Positions 1 to 10,721 of a stretch of DNA of 64,000 nucleotides are shown here, in pieces. The first letter of the stretch is position 1; each line of letters opens with the position of its first letter. The position numbers and the translations under genes are program-made. A model generated the notes under the pieces. It was not told where the DNA came from, did no database searches, and worked only from the letters and a program-made list of their open reading frames with translations. This stretch comes from Bettongia penicillata ogilbyi (taxonomy: Eukaryota > Chordata > Mammalia > Diprotodontia > Potoroidae), in assembly GCA_023548195.1 (NCBI GenBank), contig JAJHZJ010000496.1, positions 12,057,070 to 12,121,069 of the forward strand. Reading direction: 5' to 3'.

Positions 1-195
1 TGACCTTGTTTGGTGTTTTCTTGGCAAGGATTCTGAAGTAATTTGTCATTTCCTTTTCCAACTCATTTGGCGGATGAGAAAACTGAAACAAATAAGGCTC
101 AATGACTTGCCCAGGGTCATGCATCCAGTAAGTATCTGAGGCCAGATTTGAACTCAGCATGAGGAGTCTTCCTGACTTCAGGCCCAGCACTTTAT
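1..195 (-). repeat. CORE-SINE with RTE-type tail, cut by window edge
   Basis: Minus-strand copy of the commonest marsupial SINE here. Read on the plus strand it shows, in order, the RTE-like tail (gttttcttggcaaggattct), the CORE segment (gaaaactgaaacaaataagg, then tgacttgcccagggtca) and the tRNA-like head region ending near 195. The 3' tail is incomplete because the window starts inside it. Divergence is moderate. Confidence 0.9.
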
Positions 196-440
196 ATTAT
201 AATTTAAACTTACTCTTCTCAATTCACTTGTAAGTCATGGCATCACCTCCCTGACGTCATGACCTTCTTCAGGAAGAAAAGACAACATCAACCATTATGA
301 TCCAATCTGACTACTGAAACATGGCAGTATCAAAGGAAATTGTACCTATTTGCACACAGACAGTATGATGGCTTACTTAGACAATTCTAGGGAATCAACA
401 AAAATTATTGGAAATAACTGCCTCAATAAAGTAGCATGAT

Positions 441-560
441 AACCCCCTCATTTTACAAATGGATACTAAGTCACAGGGTTAAGTATTTTGACTAAAGTTA
501 CACAGGTAGGAAGTAGAAGAACCCGGATTCAAACCTGGGTCCTCTTGGAGTCTGCTTACC
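441..560 (-). repeat. MIR-type CORE-SINE fragment
   Basis: Reverse of the MIR core: cctcattttacaaatgg, a gap-like stretch, then gttacacaggtagg and ggattcaaacctgggtcc. Tail missing. Confidence 0.75.
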
Positions 561-609
561 ACAAAACACATAGGAACTCATGTAAATATGACAATGGAGC
601 ATTTTTTTT

Positions 610-955
610 ACAGAAATAAAGCAACTAAGAAACTGGGGAGGTATTCCATATTAATGGCTAGACCATGTCAATATAGTAAAAATGACAAAACTATCTACAT
701 TATTCTACAGATTTAGTGCTTAGCAATCAAATTTGAATAGACCAAAAACAGAACTAAAGCTACTAGGGAAGGAACTCATTCTCAAAAATTACTGGGTAAG
801 TTAAAAAGCCATCTGATGAAAAAGAGGTTTTGATCTGTACACTATACCTTATGCCATGATAAATTCCAAAAAGATAGTTTAAATATTAAGGTCACATCAG
901 AAAAAAAATCAGAGGAAAGTGGAGGACCATAACTTTCAGTGGATTCAGGAAAATT
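610..955 (+). mobile_element. old L1 ORF2 fragment, part 1
   Basis: Resembles the marsupial L1 ORF2 segment just after the reverse transcriptase (aaactggggaggtattcc, atgtcaatatagtaaaaatg, caaaaattactgggtaag). Frames are broken by stops. With 1590-2008 and 2250-2575 it forms one collinear plus-strand L1, interrupted by unassigned DNA (956-1589) and a SINE. Confidence 0.65.
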
Positions 956-1589
956 TAGGAGGTCACCCCATTTGTTCTCACAACTGGAGTTAGAACAAAG
1001 ACCCAGGTTCAAGAATCTGTATAAAATTGGTACTCGAAAAACTAGTGTGGCCATGAGTTTTATTATTATGGGATGCAGCAAACAAAAATCATAGAACACA
1101 CTATCTAGCCACGCTGACAGAGATTCAGCCATGCAAAGAGGACCACAGTTATTTACATGAGGGAGAGCACATGTTCAGAACGGAGTCTGAGCAAGGAAGC
1201 TGTCTACCTTAGAGATGAGCTTGGTTGAGAACAAGTAATCAGTGCCAGATGTGTAAGGAACAACCTAAATCAAACCCTGGAAAACTGCCCCAGGTTGTTT
1301 ATTGAGACCAGACTCAGTAGGAAAGTTTCCTCATTGGGACCAGAAATTGGGTAAGGATCCAAATTCATACTCAGAGATCCCAGAAATGGGTATTGAGACC
1401 AGTTGGAAGACTCATTCAGTTAAGATCCATGACTGTTTACATGTTTAACAGAGGGTCAGAATGAATCAAGACAGTAGACAAGTATAGACTATCTGTCATA
1501 GCTTATATGTTTTTGATCATTAGGACCACCCAGCCCAAGTATTCCATATTGGAGTCTTAACACTTCTACTAGAACATCAAATAATATAG
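956..1589. other. unassigned insert inside the old L1
   Basis: About 630 bases that match no family I recognise. They separate two collinear pieces of L1 ORF2, so they could be an inserted element (perhaps LTR-like) or a diverged part of the L1. The 96-codon minus-strand reading frame at 842-1132 straddles the L1 boundary and does not look coding. Confidence 0.4.
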
Positions 1590-2008
1590 TTCAAAAATTA
1601 CAATTATCACAGGAGTGAAAGAAATCATAAAAGACATAATACATAATTACAATTTCCTAAAATTTAAAAAAAATTGCACATTTAAAATCAATGCAGCTAG
1701 AATCAAAAGAAAATCTAAAAATATGTAGGGGAAGAAGGAACACCTACATTACACATCTCTGATAAAACCCCAATGTGTGAAACCTATGTGGATTTGACAA
1801 AATTGTATAATAGTAGGAGTCATTCCCCTCAATACAGTAAAAAGCACACGAATAATTTTGAAAAGAAATTTGAATGAGTAAACACCTAAAAAAGCTTAAA
1901 TAACTAATAATGAAGAAAGTACAAATTAATGCAACCCTAAAGTATCCCTTCACATCCATCATTTATTGTTGGAAGGATTGTGATAAGACAAGCATCCTAG
2001 CTTGCTTC
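1590..2008 (+). mobile_element. old L1 ORF2 fragment, part 2
   Basis: Matches the distal ORF2 region upstream of the cysteine-rich end: gaaatcataaaagacataat, then acatctctgataaaacccc, then a decayed version of the block that normally reads 'allele of caaattaaaacaaccctgag' near 1920-1945. Reading frame destroyed. Confidence 0.6.
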
Positions 2009-2009
2009 T

Positions 2010-2249
2010 TTAGGCATCAAGGTTGTACAATGGATAGTGTTATTGGAAATTTGAAACTTGCCTCAAATACTTACTTGTTGTGTGGCCCTGGGCAAGCTAC
2101 TTAATCTGTTTTCCTCAGTTTCTTCATCTGTAAAATGGGATTGAAAATAGCACCTACATCCCAGGGCTGTTGTGAAGAACCAATAGAATACCTATGTAAA
2201 GTGGTTTGCAAACCGTAAAGCATTATGTAAATGCAAGCCATTATTATGC
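2010..2249 (+). repeat. CORE-SINE, MIR-like tail
   Basis: Starts with a degraded tRNA-like head ending acaatggatag, carries the CORE (gtggccctgggcaagctact, tctgtaaaatggg) and ends in the tail form tttgcaaaccgtaaagc / tatgtaaatg. It splits the L1 on either side, so it inserted later. Confidence 0.85.
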
Positions 2250-2575
2250 TGATTGACTTCTGGTGGAGATGTGGAGGAGCTATTATTGGACGAAAATTGA
2301 ATTATGCGAGAAAAATTGCTACAGCGATTTTATCCTTTGAACCAGAGAGTCCACCACTGGGATTAAAGTCCATGAAGATTACTGAAGGAGGAAAAGTTGC
2401 ATATTTACAAAAATGGTTAAGGTAGCATTGTTTGTGACTTCTTTAAAGCTGGAAACAAAATATATCACCAACAACTGGGGAATAGCTGGACAAATTGTGG
2501 TCTATGAATGTAATGGAATATTATTGTCCCATAAGTGATAGAAAATATAAAGAATTCAAAGAACCAAAGAGAACA
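2250..2575 (+). mobile_element. old L1 ORF2 end, part 3
   Basis: C-terminal ORF2 region: a relic of the 'tggtggagctgtgaactgat' block at about 2262, tttacaaaaatggttaagg, then ggggaatagctggacaaatt and tgaatgtaatggaatattat. Continues the L1 of 610-2008. Confidence 0.75.
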
Positions 2576-2714
2576 GAAGGATGTGTCCTTTGACCTTGAT
2601 AGTTTTGTCCATCGTAACTGACCAGAGTTTTGTTATGTCCCAGAACTGATTTTATTCACTTGGTTGCAGCCATTCTCTTCTTTTACTTTCTTGGTTCTCC
2701 AAGAACCCCTGCTT

Positions 2715-2870
2715 TTAAAAATGTGGGTTCAAATCCTGCCTCAGATGCTTCTTACCTGTTAGATTTAAGCAAGCTACTTACTTCTCTAAACCTGTTTCCC
2801 CCTTTATAAAATGTTGGAGTTGGAATAGGTGGTTTCTGAGGTCCCTACTGGTATTAAGCTATAATGAGAG
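2715..2870 (+). repeat. MIR3-type CORE-SINE
   Basis: gtgggttcaaatcctgcctc begins the core; the end has the MIR3 signature ctgaggtccctactgg. Head lost. Confidence 0.75.
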
Positions 2871-3125
2871 ATCAACTATTTGGGGAGAATGAACATGTAA
2901 AGGGAGTTGTGCGGGGAGTGCCCAAATCTCAATAACATTTTTAAAATAAAGTGATGCATCAATAGATAAAAATATTGGAAAACCATCTCAGGTAATTTAT
3001 GTCTTTTGAGAACCTAGTCACCAATGTACTATCATAACACCTACAGTCTTTGTAGCAACTAAATGGTTGTGAGATTGGAAGTCCAGGTAGAACAGGTCAA
3101 TCAATCATTCACTAAGCATTTGCTG

Positions 3126-3345
3126 GTTGTTTAATTGAGTTCAATTCTTTGTGACCCCATTTGGGTTTTCTTGGCAATGACACTGAAGTGATTTACCATT
3201 TCCTTCTCCAGATGGTTTTACAGTTGAGGAAACTGAGGCAAACAGGGTTAAATGACTTGCCCAGGGTCTCAGAGCTAGTAAGTGGCTGAGGTTGCATTTG
3301 AACTCAAGTCCTCCTGACTTCAGGCCCAGAACTCTATCCACTCCT
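3126..3345 (-). repeat. CORE-SINE with RTE-type tail
   Basis: Tail-first on plus: ttctttgtgaccccatttgg, gttttcttggcaatgacact, core (gaggaaactgaggcaaacag), head side to ctctatccactcc. Nearly full length, lacking the last part of the tRNA-like head. Confidence 0.9.
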
Positions 3346-3394
3346 GGTAATTCCCTTCTATATACTTTATATATACACACTTCCCTCTGCATCA

Positions 3395-4150
3395 TTTCAA
3401 AGGAAATTTTCAAAGAAAGAAATCCAAACTATTAATAATCATATGAAAAAAATTGTTCATTATTGTTAACAATTAGAGAAATGAAAATTTGAGCAACTCT
3501 GAGGTTCCACCTCACACTCATCAGATTGGCAAGGATGGTGAAAGAGAAAAATAATAAATTTTGGAAATGCTGTAGGAAAATGAGCACCCAAGTACAACAG
3601 TGGTGGAGCTGTGAATTGGTCTAATCCTTCTGGAAAGCAATTTAGAACTTTCCTCCAAAAGTAAGTGAACTATATTATATATATATATATACACACACAC
3701 ACATACATACATATATGTATATATACATATATGCATATATATGTATACACACACATGTATATATACATATATTCTTATATATATGTTACTAAAACTAAAA
3801 GTTACCTATATATATATTCTTTGACCCAAATATACCACTATTAGTTCAACACACCAAAGAGATCAACGAAAGAGAAAAAAGACCTGTATGTACAAAAATA
3901 TATATAGCAGCTCTTTTCTTAGTAGCCCCAAACTGGAAACCAAGGGAATATCCTCTTATTGGGGAATAATTAAACAAATTACAATGAATAATTAAACAAA
4001 TTACAATAAGTTAATATGATGAGATATTACTGTGCTATAAAAAATGAACAAAGGAAGTTTAGAGAGAAACGGAAGACCTCTATGAACTGATGCCGAGGGG
4101 AGAGTGTGTATACAAAGTATAAGCAAGAAAATTACCAGTTCCTGAGTATT
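3395..4150 (+). mobile_element. old L1 3' end
   Basis: Collinear with L1 ORF2 C-terminus: gaggttccacctcacactca, tggtggagctgtgaattggt, ctttgacccaaatatacca, then ggcagctcttt-like ctttt/ccccaaactggaaacc and the 3'UTR-proximal gaactgatgccgagg. An AT/AC microsatellite (3671-3785) interrupts it, and 3965-4008 contains a 21-base tandem duplication. No open frame. Confidence 0.8.
3671..3785. repeat. (TA)n/(CA)n/(TATG)n microsatellite
   Basis: Compound alternating purine-pyrimidine tract of about 115 bases lying inside an L1 fragment. Potential for cruciform or Z-DNA; length is likely polymorphic. Confidence 0.95.
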
Positions 4151-4237
4151 TAATAAATTAATAAATAAATGATAAAAAACAAATTAGTGCACTGCTTGAC
4201 ATACAGTTGAAAGTTTTTTTAACTCATTCTTTCAAAT

Positions 4238-4507
4238 TAATAATGGTACTAGCTAGCATTTATATAGTGTTTTAAAGTTTACAAGCATTCTACGGATGAT
4301 TTCATTTTATCCACACAACAACACTGGGAGTTGGGCATTATTATTATCAGAAACAATCTAAAGAAGGCAGAATTGGTCAGGTTCACCCCAACCACTAAGC
4401 ACCTGAGGTTGGATAAGAACTCTTCCCAACTCCAGGTCCCACCCCCCACCCTACCCCCCCCCCCCCCGCCCCCGCCGCACTCTATCAACTACACCAGCTA
4501 GCTGCCT
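4238..4507 (-). repeat. CORE-SINE, MIR-like tail, with poly-C tract
   Basis: Tail-first: agctagcatttatatagtg, attttatccacacaacaac, reduced core, tccaactccaggtccc, head end actctatcaactacacc / agctagctgcc. The normally short head-proximal region is expanded into a C-rich run at 4437-4478. Confidence 0.85.
4437..4478. repeat. C-rich tract (G-rich on minus strand)
   Basis: Forty-two bases nearly all C, including a 14-base C run, with blocks separated by A, T or G. The minus strand has at least four G runs and could fold as a G-quadruplex; the plus strand could form an i-motif. Confidence 0.9.
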
Positions 4508-4632
4508 AGTGAAAAAGGAAATTTAATTACATTGAAACATAGACATCAATTTTTTTTAAGTTCAAGGACCCACGGTTAAGAATCCCTTCCTAAGACTGAA
4601 TTGCAGAGCAAACACCTAACTGCACTTGGATC

Positions 4633-4695
4633 CATCAGTCAATAAGCATTTATTAAGTACTTACTGTATACCCGGCATTGTGCTAAGTGCTGAGG
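4633..4695 (-). mobile_element. LINE-2 3' end
   Basis: Reverse of the L2 terminus: catcagtcaataagcattta, then cggcattgtgctaagtgctg. Only about 60 bases remain, a typical strongly 5'-truncated L2. Confidence 0.8.
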
Positions 4696-4859
4696 TTTCC
4701 TCACCTGAGAGCTCCCTCCATGGATGAAATCACTGGCTTCAACCAAAAAACAAGAAAAACCAAAACCATCCCTCCCAATAGACAAAAATGAGGGTTTCTA
4801 TTATTTCAACACTGACTCCCCCCCGCCGAGTGTTATATTTAAAATCTGCACTGAAGGGG

Positions 4860-5830
4860 AAAAAGTGGTTAGCAATATGTCTGAGGAAATCTAATATAAC
4901 TATTATTCCTATGGGAGGAACTTATTGAGATTATTTTGAAAAACAAACATTTTCTTGCTTTTTAAGTGAGAAAAGTGGGAAAAGGGGATATTTTCCACTC
5001 AGAAGGCATGCCCCTTGCATTCTCATGCAAAATCACTAATTCGAGCTAAAAACAATGAAATCACCTTTTTTTTTTCTGCTTGGGGTTTGCAGAGGAAAGG
5101 AGAAAATGTTCCACCAAAATCAGGAATGACATATTTTTGTGTCCGGAAATGCTGAGCATAGAAATGTAATTATGCGTTTGTTGTCATTCCAACATCCTGG
5201 CCATTATTGAAACAGAAGGGCCCAGCTCTCCTTCCGGCTGTGTTCCTTTCCAAAAACGAAGCGAAGGCTTTTAAGCAAAGCCTTCAGGTTTTCAGTAGGG
5301 ATCATCCCCTCTTGGCATGGCCCAAAACCACAAGCAAAAAAGGGAAACAAGAGCCGACCAGGATCTAGCTCCTAATCTGGTTAAGTAACACATCATGAGT
5401 CTTACTTTTATTAGTATTTTTTGAGACTTCACAGTTAATGGAAAAGTTTTCTTTTCTTGGCACTCAATTGATAGAGTTCAAGAAAGCGCCTCCTCCCTCC
5501 TCAGCTGCCAGAGATACCAGCTAATTGAAGTCCCCCAAGCAGACCTTGAAAACAGTGGCATCAGTTGCACAGCTAAACAAACTACCTTTGATGGTGCCAG
5601 TCCACCAATCAGAGGCTGACTGCCCATCCTCTCTGCAGGACGAGCAATCCATTAATAATAACCAAAGCCGTGATCTTTCATACCTTTTCCTTTTCAGGCG
5701 GGACAGCTCCGCGGGTAATCTCTTCAGGGCACTATTAGCGACTTTCAATGTCCTTCATGGAGGGCACTCTGCCTGCTCCAACATTTATTTCCACTCTTTT
5801 ACAGGAGAAGTGCCTGGCAGAAATTAAACT
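4860..5830. other. candidate conserved noncoding region
   Basis: About 970 bases without any recognisable repeat between repeat-packed flanks. It contains an octamer-like catgcaaaatcac near 5024, AT-rich homeodomain-like cores (attaataataacc near 5650), CCAAT (ccaccaatcag near 5604) and several CpGs. Reading frames on both strands at 5521-5827 are short and unrelated to known proteins. Conservation is an inference and was not measured. Confidence 0.35.
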
Positions 5831-6484
5831 AATTCTTACTGTATCTCAGTGAGGTAGATAGGTTAGGAAGATAGGAAAGCAAAGAAAAGAAGAAAAGGGA
5901 GACTGAATAGATGAGCTAGAGAAAAAATATCCCCTCCCCATACCCCAACGCTTCTGAGTTATCAAGGAAGAGTAGGGGACAGAAATAAGGCATCAAGACA
6001 GCATTCACCTTGCCCACTCCTTGACAATTATCTTCACATTCAGGGGAACAAATCCATGCCACCCCAAGCAATCTCTCAGCAGATAGATGAACATTTCCAA
6101 AGCAAATCCTGATAAAGCTAGTAGAAAGCTGTGCAATGTTTTTCTTACTCAACATCCTGCTTGATTTAATTTTTTTAAAGCATACTGAAGGGGAATGAGA
6201 AGAGGAGGGAAGAAAGGGCATCAGTCCCCTTCCCCAGTCTCTCCTTCACTACATGTAGGCATAGAACTGCTGTACTGAATTTCTGGCCCAAATGGTCTGC
6301 CAAAGCTTGGAAGGTAGGGCACAAAGATTCAGGATGAGAGCCAGAAGGTATATTGCAACAATATTCAGGCAAAACCATAACTAGGGCAGAGTGATCTTAG
6401 TACCTCCCAGGCTGAAGAACTTAGAGAGAACATCCCAGGAAATGTTTCCTTCCCAGTCAACAATGATACACTGTCTATGTATCA
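5831..6484. other. no recognised feature
   Basis: Single-copy-looking sequence of ordinary base composition. A 101-codon minus-strand frame at 5916-6221 has no family resemblance. Nothing else is visible. Confidence 0.5.
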
Positions 6485-6686
6485 AGCAGCTAGGTGGTCC
6501 AGTAGATATAGTATCAGACCTGGAGTCAGGAACTCTCACCTTCTTGAATTCAAATCCAGCCTCAGACACTTACTAACTGTGTAACCCTGGGCAAGTCATT
6601 TAACCCTGTTTGCCTCAGTTTCCTCATCTGTAAAAATGAGCAGAAGAAGGGAAAACCCCAAATGGGACGTGACTGAACAAAATCAC
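6485..6686 (+). repeat. CORE-SINE with RTE-type tail, internal deletion
   Basis: tRNA-like head agcagctaggtggtccagta, core ctgggcaagtcatttaaccc and tcctcatctgtaaaaatgag. The middle of the tail is deleted: it jumps from gcagaagaaggg to aaccccaaatggga and the terminal gactgaacaaaa. Confidence 0.92.
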
Positions 6687-6689
6687 CTA

Positions 6690-6850
6690 AGTGTATCAGG
6701 CTCTGTGTTAAGAAGATTAAAAACAGCCCTCTGCCCTAAAGAAGCACTTTCTAATGGGGAGATAACATGCAAATAACTCTGTGTACATATACCTACAAGC
6801 TATATATGGAAGGACAAATACAGAGTAGATGGAAGGTTTGTAAGGCGACA
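6690..6850 (-). mobile_element. LINE-2 3' region fragment
   Basis: Reverse L2: atcaggctctgtgttaag, cagccctctgccctaaagaa, tctaatggggagataacatg. Weakening beyond 6830. Confidence 0.7.
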
Positions 6851-7039
6851 GCAGCTGGGGGAACCAGCGAAGGATGGGTCTGTCTCTCCTACTTACAACC
6901 TAGGGGACCTTGGTCCTCATGGTTCGTGCTGGATTGTTGTTGTTTCGTTTTGCCCTTATCTAAGATCTAATTAGTGTTAATAATCGCCAGCTTGGAAGGT
7001 CCCTTCCAGAGACAGCAGCAGATAGCTGAACTTTTGGTT

Positions 7040-7165
7040 TCATTGTACTGAGAGACAGAGATTTGCCCACAGTCAGGCCCCTTGAAGGTGTCAGAAGCAA
7101 CACCTAAACCTGGGGCTTCCTCATTCTGAGGGCCCTTCACTCTGTCCACGCCACTCCATGGCACC
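7040..7165 (-). repeat. MIR-type SINE fragment
   Basis: Reverse core remnants agatttgcccacagtca and ctggggcttcctcattctg, followed by cactctgtccacgccactcc, the usual head-side ending. Confidence 0.55.
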
Positions 7166-7199
7166 TGACTTTAATGACTACCCATAATCTCACCAGTTA

Positions 7200-7589
7200 A
7201 GAGTTTGGTCACGTCCCATTGGCAAACACTCAGGAGAGAAGACTGCAATTTTTCAGACGTTCCCCCATTAGCCAAATTGTACAGAACGGTAATAAAGGCT
7301 GCTATTTCAGGAAATCTTCCTCAAAACCAGTTTGGGGAAGTTAGAATTATAGCAATTTAATTTTGCATGTCCAAGGCAAGAATATAAAATTGCATACTCC
7401 ACCACCACCATGATTTTAACATCATTATTTTGAAATTTTGATAAGTCTTTCTACTCTATGTCTCCTATCATGGGGGAAAGTCCTCACAGTCTTATCCTAC
7501 TTATAGTTCTGGACACAGTAATGTATATAGCTTCTGGTTCTACACCTGAAATATTAAATGCAGTCTTCAACTGTTTTTAAAACTTTTAT
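7200..7589. other. no recognised feature
   Basis: Unique-looking, AT-rich DNA with no repeat family or coding signal that I can identify. Confidence 0.45.
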
Positions 7590-8315
7590 GTTATTGTTCT
7601 AATCAACAAGCATTTATTTTCTCTCTACAGCCTTCCCCTTCCCTCATTCCTTTGAAAAAGAAAGAAGAAAAGAAAAATAATTGTAACAAATATGAATATT
7701 AAAGTAAAACAAATCTCCACAGTGACTATATTTAAAAATGTATGTTTTACTCTGCAGCTTAAATCCATCAACCTCTCTAGACTCGAAAGAAAAAGCATGT
7801 ATTAAGGGCTTACTAAGTGCTTGGGGCAGCTAGGTGACTCAGTGGATCCAGCCCTGGCCTGGAGTCCAGAAGATCTGAGTTCAAATACAGTCTCAGACAC
7901 TTCCTGTGTCTGTGTGACCCTGAGCAAGTCACTAAAAAGATTTTAGAAAATTAAAAAACAAACTCTGTCTGTCTCAGTTTCCCCAACTGTAAAATGGAGA
8001 TAATAAAAGTATCTACTTTCCAAGGTTGTTGAGAGAATCAAATGAGATGATAAATTTTTGCAAACTTTAAAAGGACATATAAACACTAGCTATTATAATA
8101 TCATATGATTAATTTGCTCAGCCATTACCCAATCAATGTGCATTTTCTTAGTTTCCAATTCTGCTACAAAAAAAGAGCTGCTGCAAGTATTTTTGTACAT
8201 ATGGGGTTTTTCCCTCTTTCTTTGAACTCTTTGGAGTTAACCAGTAAGGGTATCTCGGGGTAAAAGGGTATGCATAGTTTAGTGACTCTGGGGCCATATT
8301 TCCAACACCTTACTT
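7590..8315 (-). mobile_element. old L1 3' end, split by SINE
   Basis: Minus-strand L1: 7590-7785 is the 3'UTR (caacaagcatttattttctc, aacaaatatgaatatt), and 8098-8315 is the ORF2 C-terminus reversed (aaaaagagctgctgcaag, ttttgtacatatggggtttt, aaaagggtatgcatagttta). The SINE at 7825-8097 and an L2 scrap at 7793-7823 lie between the halves. Confidence 0.7.
7825..8097 (+). repeat. CORE-SINE, MIR-like tail, with core insertion
   Basis: Head gggcagctaggtgactcagt, core ctgtgtgaccctgagcaagt, tail tttgcaaactttaaaagg / ataaacactagctattata. About 26 A-rich bases sit inside the core at 7934-7961, an unusual insertion. Confidence 0.93.
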
Positions 8316-8324
8316 ATTATACAA

Positions 8325-8420
8325 CCTAGAAGGAAAACTCTGTGAAAACAGGAGTTTTGTATTTGTGTACCTAATACTTGACACATACTAAACACTCAAA
8401 AGATTTTCATTCACTCATTA
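8325..8420 (+). mobile_element. LINE-2 3' end
   Basis: Decayed L2 terminus: ctgtgaaaacaggagttttg, aatacttgacacatactaaa, then cattcactcatt. Confidence 0.65.
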
Positions 8421-8429
8421 TATACTTAG

Positions 8430-8585
8430 AAGTCCTTTGCAAACTATATAAATGTCAATTATCATTATCTCCAAACACCAGCTCCAGACCTGGGTTCACA
8501 TCCTACCTCTGATAGTTACTGCTTATGTGACCTTGGGCAAGTATCTTAACATATCCAAGTCTCAGTTTCTTCATCTGTACAGCAT
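8430..8585 (+). repeat. SINE tail followed by MIR core
   Basis: 8430-8470 is an isolated SINE tail (cctttgcaaactatataaat). 8472-8585 is a MIR core: agacctgggttcacatccta, tgtgaccttgggcaagtatc, cagtttcttcatctgta. Two separate insertions. Confidence 0.75.
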
Positions 8586-8604
8586 CAAAATTAAGATTCT
8601 CCCA

Positions 8605-8778
8605 GGAGCAAGAGTGTTGACTCTGAAGTCAGAGGACCTGGATTTAAATCCTGCCCCTGTCACTTACTAACTGTGTGACAGACAAATTGCTTACCCTCTC
8701 TGGGTCATAGCTGGGAAATAGAGAGATTGGACTAGAAGGCTTCTGAGGTAGGTCCCTTCTACCTTGAGTTTTATGTTC
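8605..8778 (+). repeat. MIR3-type SINE
   Basis: aagtcagaggacctggattt, cacttactaactgtgtgaca, and the MIR3 3' signature ggactagaaggcttctgagg / tcccttctacc. Confidence 0.85.
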
Positions 8779-8789
8779 TTATTATCCAT

Positions 8790-8905
8790 CCCTATAGGAT
8801 CATCTTGGACAATCAAATGTTTTGCCTTTCTTTGTATTTCTAGGACTTAGCACAGTGCCTGGAACACAGCAAGCATTTAATTAATGCTTGTCGATTGACT
8901 AAATG
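8790..8905 (+). mobile_element. LINE-2 3' end
   Basis: tttgcctttctttgtatttc, tagcacagtgcctggaacac and a terminal aatgcttgtcgattgactaa give a clear L2 3' terminus. Confidence 0.9.
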
Positions 8906-9539
8906 GCTACTTTTGGTTGGCCAGGTCAGAAAGTTCCTGGGGTATACTAGAACTTTGATTTGCAGTCTTAGAGTTATTCTGGTTTCATTACTTATTCCAT
9001 AGTAATTCCCACCTCATTAGCTGCTTATGACCCTTTTTTGGGCCAAGGTAGTTTTTGCTCCCATTTATCCTCCTAAGTATGGCCACCAGATGCAAGGAAA
9101 TGTCATTCCCTTTGACTCTTAACTCTTTACCAGGGATCATCATCATAACCCTCCAAATGCAGCATAAGAACAAAAACTATCAAGAACCAAATTGAAATTT
9201 AAAAATTGAAGATTGAGAACTAGAATTTCTAAAGACTTAAGACACCCTCCACTATCAGTTTGGGGGGAGTAGGAGACAATAATTGCTATATTTATTATCA
9301 AGTCGCTTTTTAAGTCACAAGAATAGAGTTTGACCTGATGTTCAAAGCCGGGGTTTCTGTCATTCTGCACAAGAGTCGGAAAAGTAAGGGACAATAGTCG
9401 ATAATATTGGGGGGGAGGGGAAATCCACATTGACCGCAGATTTTTCGAGTGACTTCCTCTGAAGTCTATTCACAGGAACAAAGAGTTTGAAAAGACAAGT
9501 ATATAAAGAATTTATCGCACAAATGAAAAGAACAAAGCC
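8906..9539. other. no recognised feature
   Basis: Single-copy-looking. Short minus-strand frames at 8988-9173, 9143-9430 and 9360-9563 overlap each other and have no recognisable protein features. Confidence 0.45.
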
Positions 9540-9830
9540 CATTAATGACAATGAGGTGGACATTCAAGGGGATATTAAAAGAGGCTTCACTGTGAGAGAA
9601 AATTAATTTGCCCAGAATTTACTGCAATTGTTGTAGTAACAAAATGGAGGAGGAGAGACGAGCGACCTTCTAGCAGAGGCTCTGCTGAGGGGCGGGCTGC
9701 TTGTTCAAAAGGAGACAGTGTCTTGCTTTTCTCTTTTGCAATGGTTTGTTCAAAATCACCAGGAGATGTGAATGCTTAGAGCTCTCCCCATCTCAGGGAT
9801 ATTGATACCTTGGTTTCTTTCATTTCATCC
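9540..9830. other. candidate conserved noncoding segment
   Basis: Repeat-free segment with gaaaattaatttgcccagaa near 9598, a CpG-bearing block (gagacgagcgacc, 9654-9666) and an E-box-poor, homeodomain-like context. Weak evidence only. Confidence 0.25.
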
Positions 9831-10424
9831 TCCCATACCAACTTAAAATAATTCATATAACTCTAACTTCAAGGCACTGGTTTGCCAACATATCATTATT
9901 GCAAATACCTCTTTATCTTGATTTTTTTTAGTTAGAAAGTTTGAGTTTTTTCCTAAAACTTTCTGACCAGCACAACATCCATTTCGTTAGTGGAGTAGTC
10001 ATTGATGGAAATGCCCCAGAGGACACAGGATTCACGCTCACCTTTTACCTCTGAACATCTCACTTTGAGTCAAGAGGAAAAAGTGAGGTTGACAACATAT
10101 GACTCCACCTCTTTGTCACACATCCCAAAACTAATCACTTCCACAAATCTGAATACATTTCCTTCCTCAAGTCATTTGTCATCTGGCAGTGTGGTTCCTT
10201 GTCTATGTCCTCACCAGGTCCAAGAATCCCAACATCCTAGGTCTTTCCCAGATTTACTATGTTGTGTTAACAACCAATAAGCCACATGATAATCAGCCAC
10301 TCTAAGCTAGGCACTGTAGGACATAGGATGGTGAATGAGGCATGGGACCATGGGCCTCCAAGGCATCCATGCTGTAGTTGGGGAAACATGACATATATTT
10401 TTTTCTTCAAAAATGGATAAAGAT
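9831..10424. other. no recognised feature
   Basis: Unique-looking DNA. The 92-codon frame at 10002-10280 starts in a plausible context but shows no domain and has no partner exon signals. Confidence 0.4.
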
Positions 10425-10705
10425 GATAAGACAATGGAAAGAACACTGGACTTGGGATCAAAGTATTAGAATTCTGTTCCTGTTTCTTGCTAGAGTATAA
10501 CCTTGGGCACATCATGTTAAGTATGATATTGAAGGAGTATAGACTTGGAGTCAGGAAGACTTAAGTTCAAAGCCTGCCTTTTCCAGCTGTAAATCCTGGG
10601 CAAATCATTTAACCTCCATTGACCTTGGTTTTTGCTTGTCTGTAAAATGAGGGAGTTAAATTTATTGGCTTCCAAAATCCTGTCTAGCTATATAACTGAT
10701 CCTAT
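10425..10705 (+). repeat. two MIR/MIR3 SINE fragments in tandem
   Basis: 10425-10515: ggaaagaacactggacttgg and ataaccttgggcacatcatg. 10525-10705: gacttggagtcaggaagact, ctgggcaaatcatttaacc, ctgtaaaatgagggagtt and a decayed MIR3 end. Same orientation, separate insertions. Confidence 0.8.
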
Positions 10706-10721
10706 TTATCCAATGCTTTTG

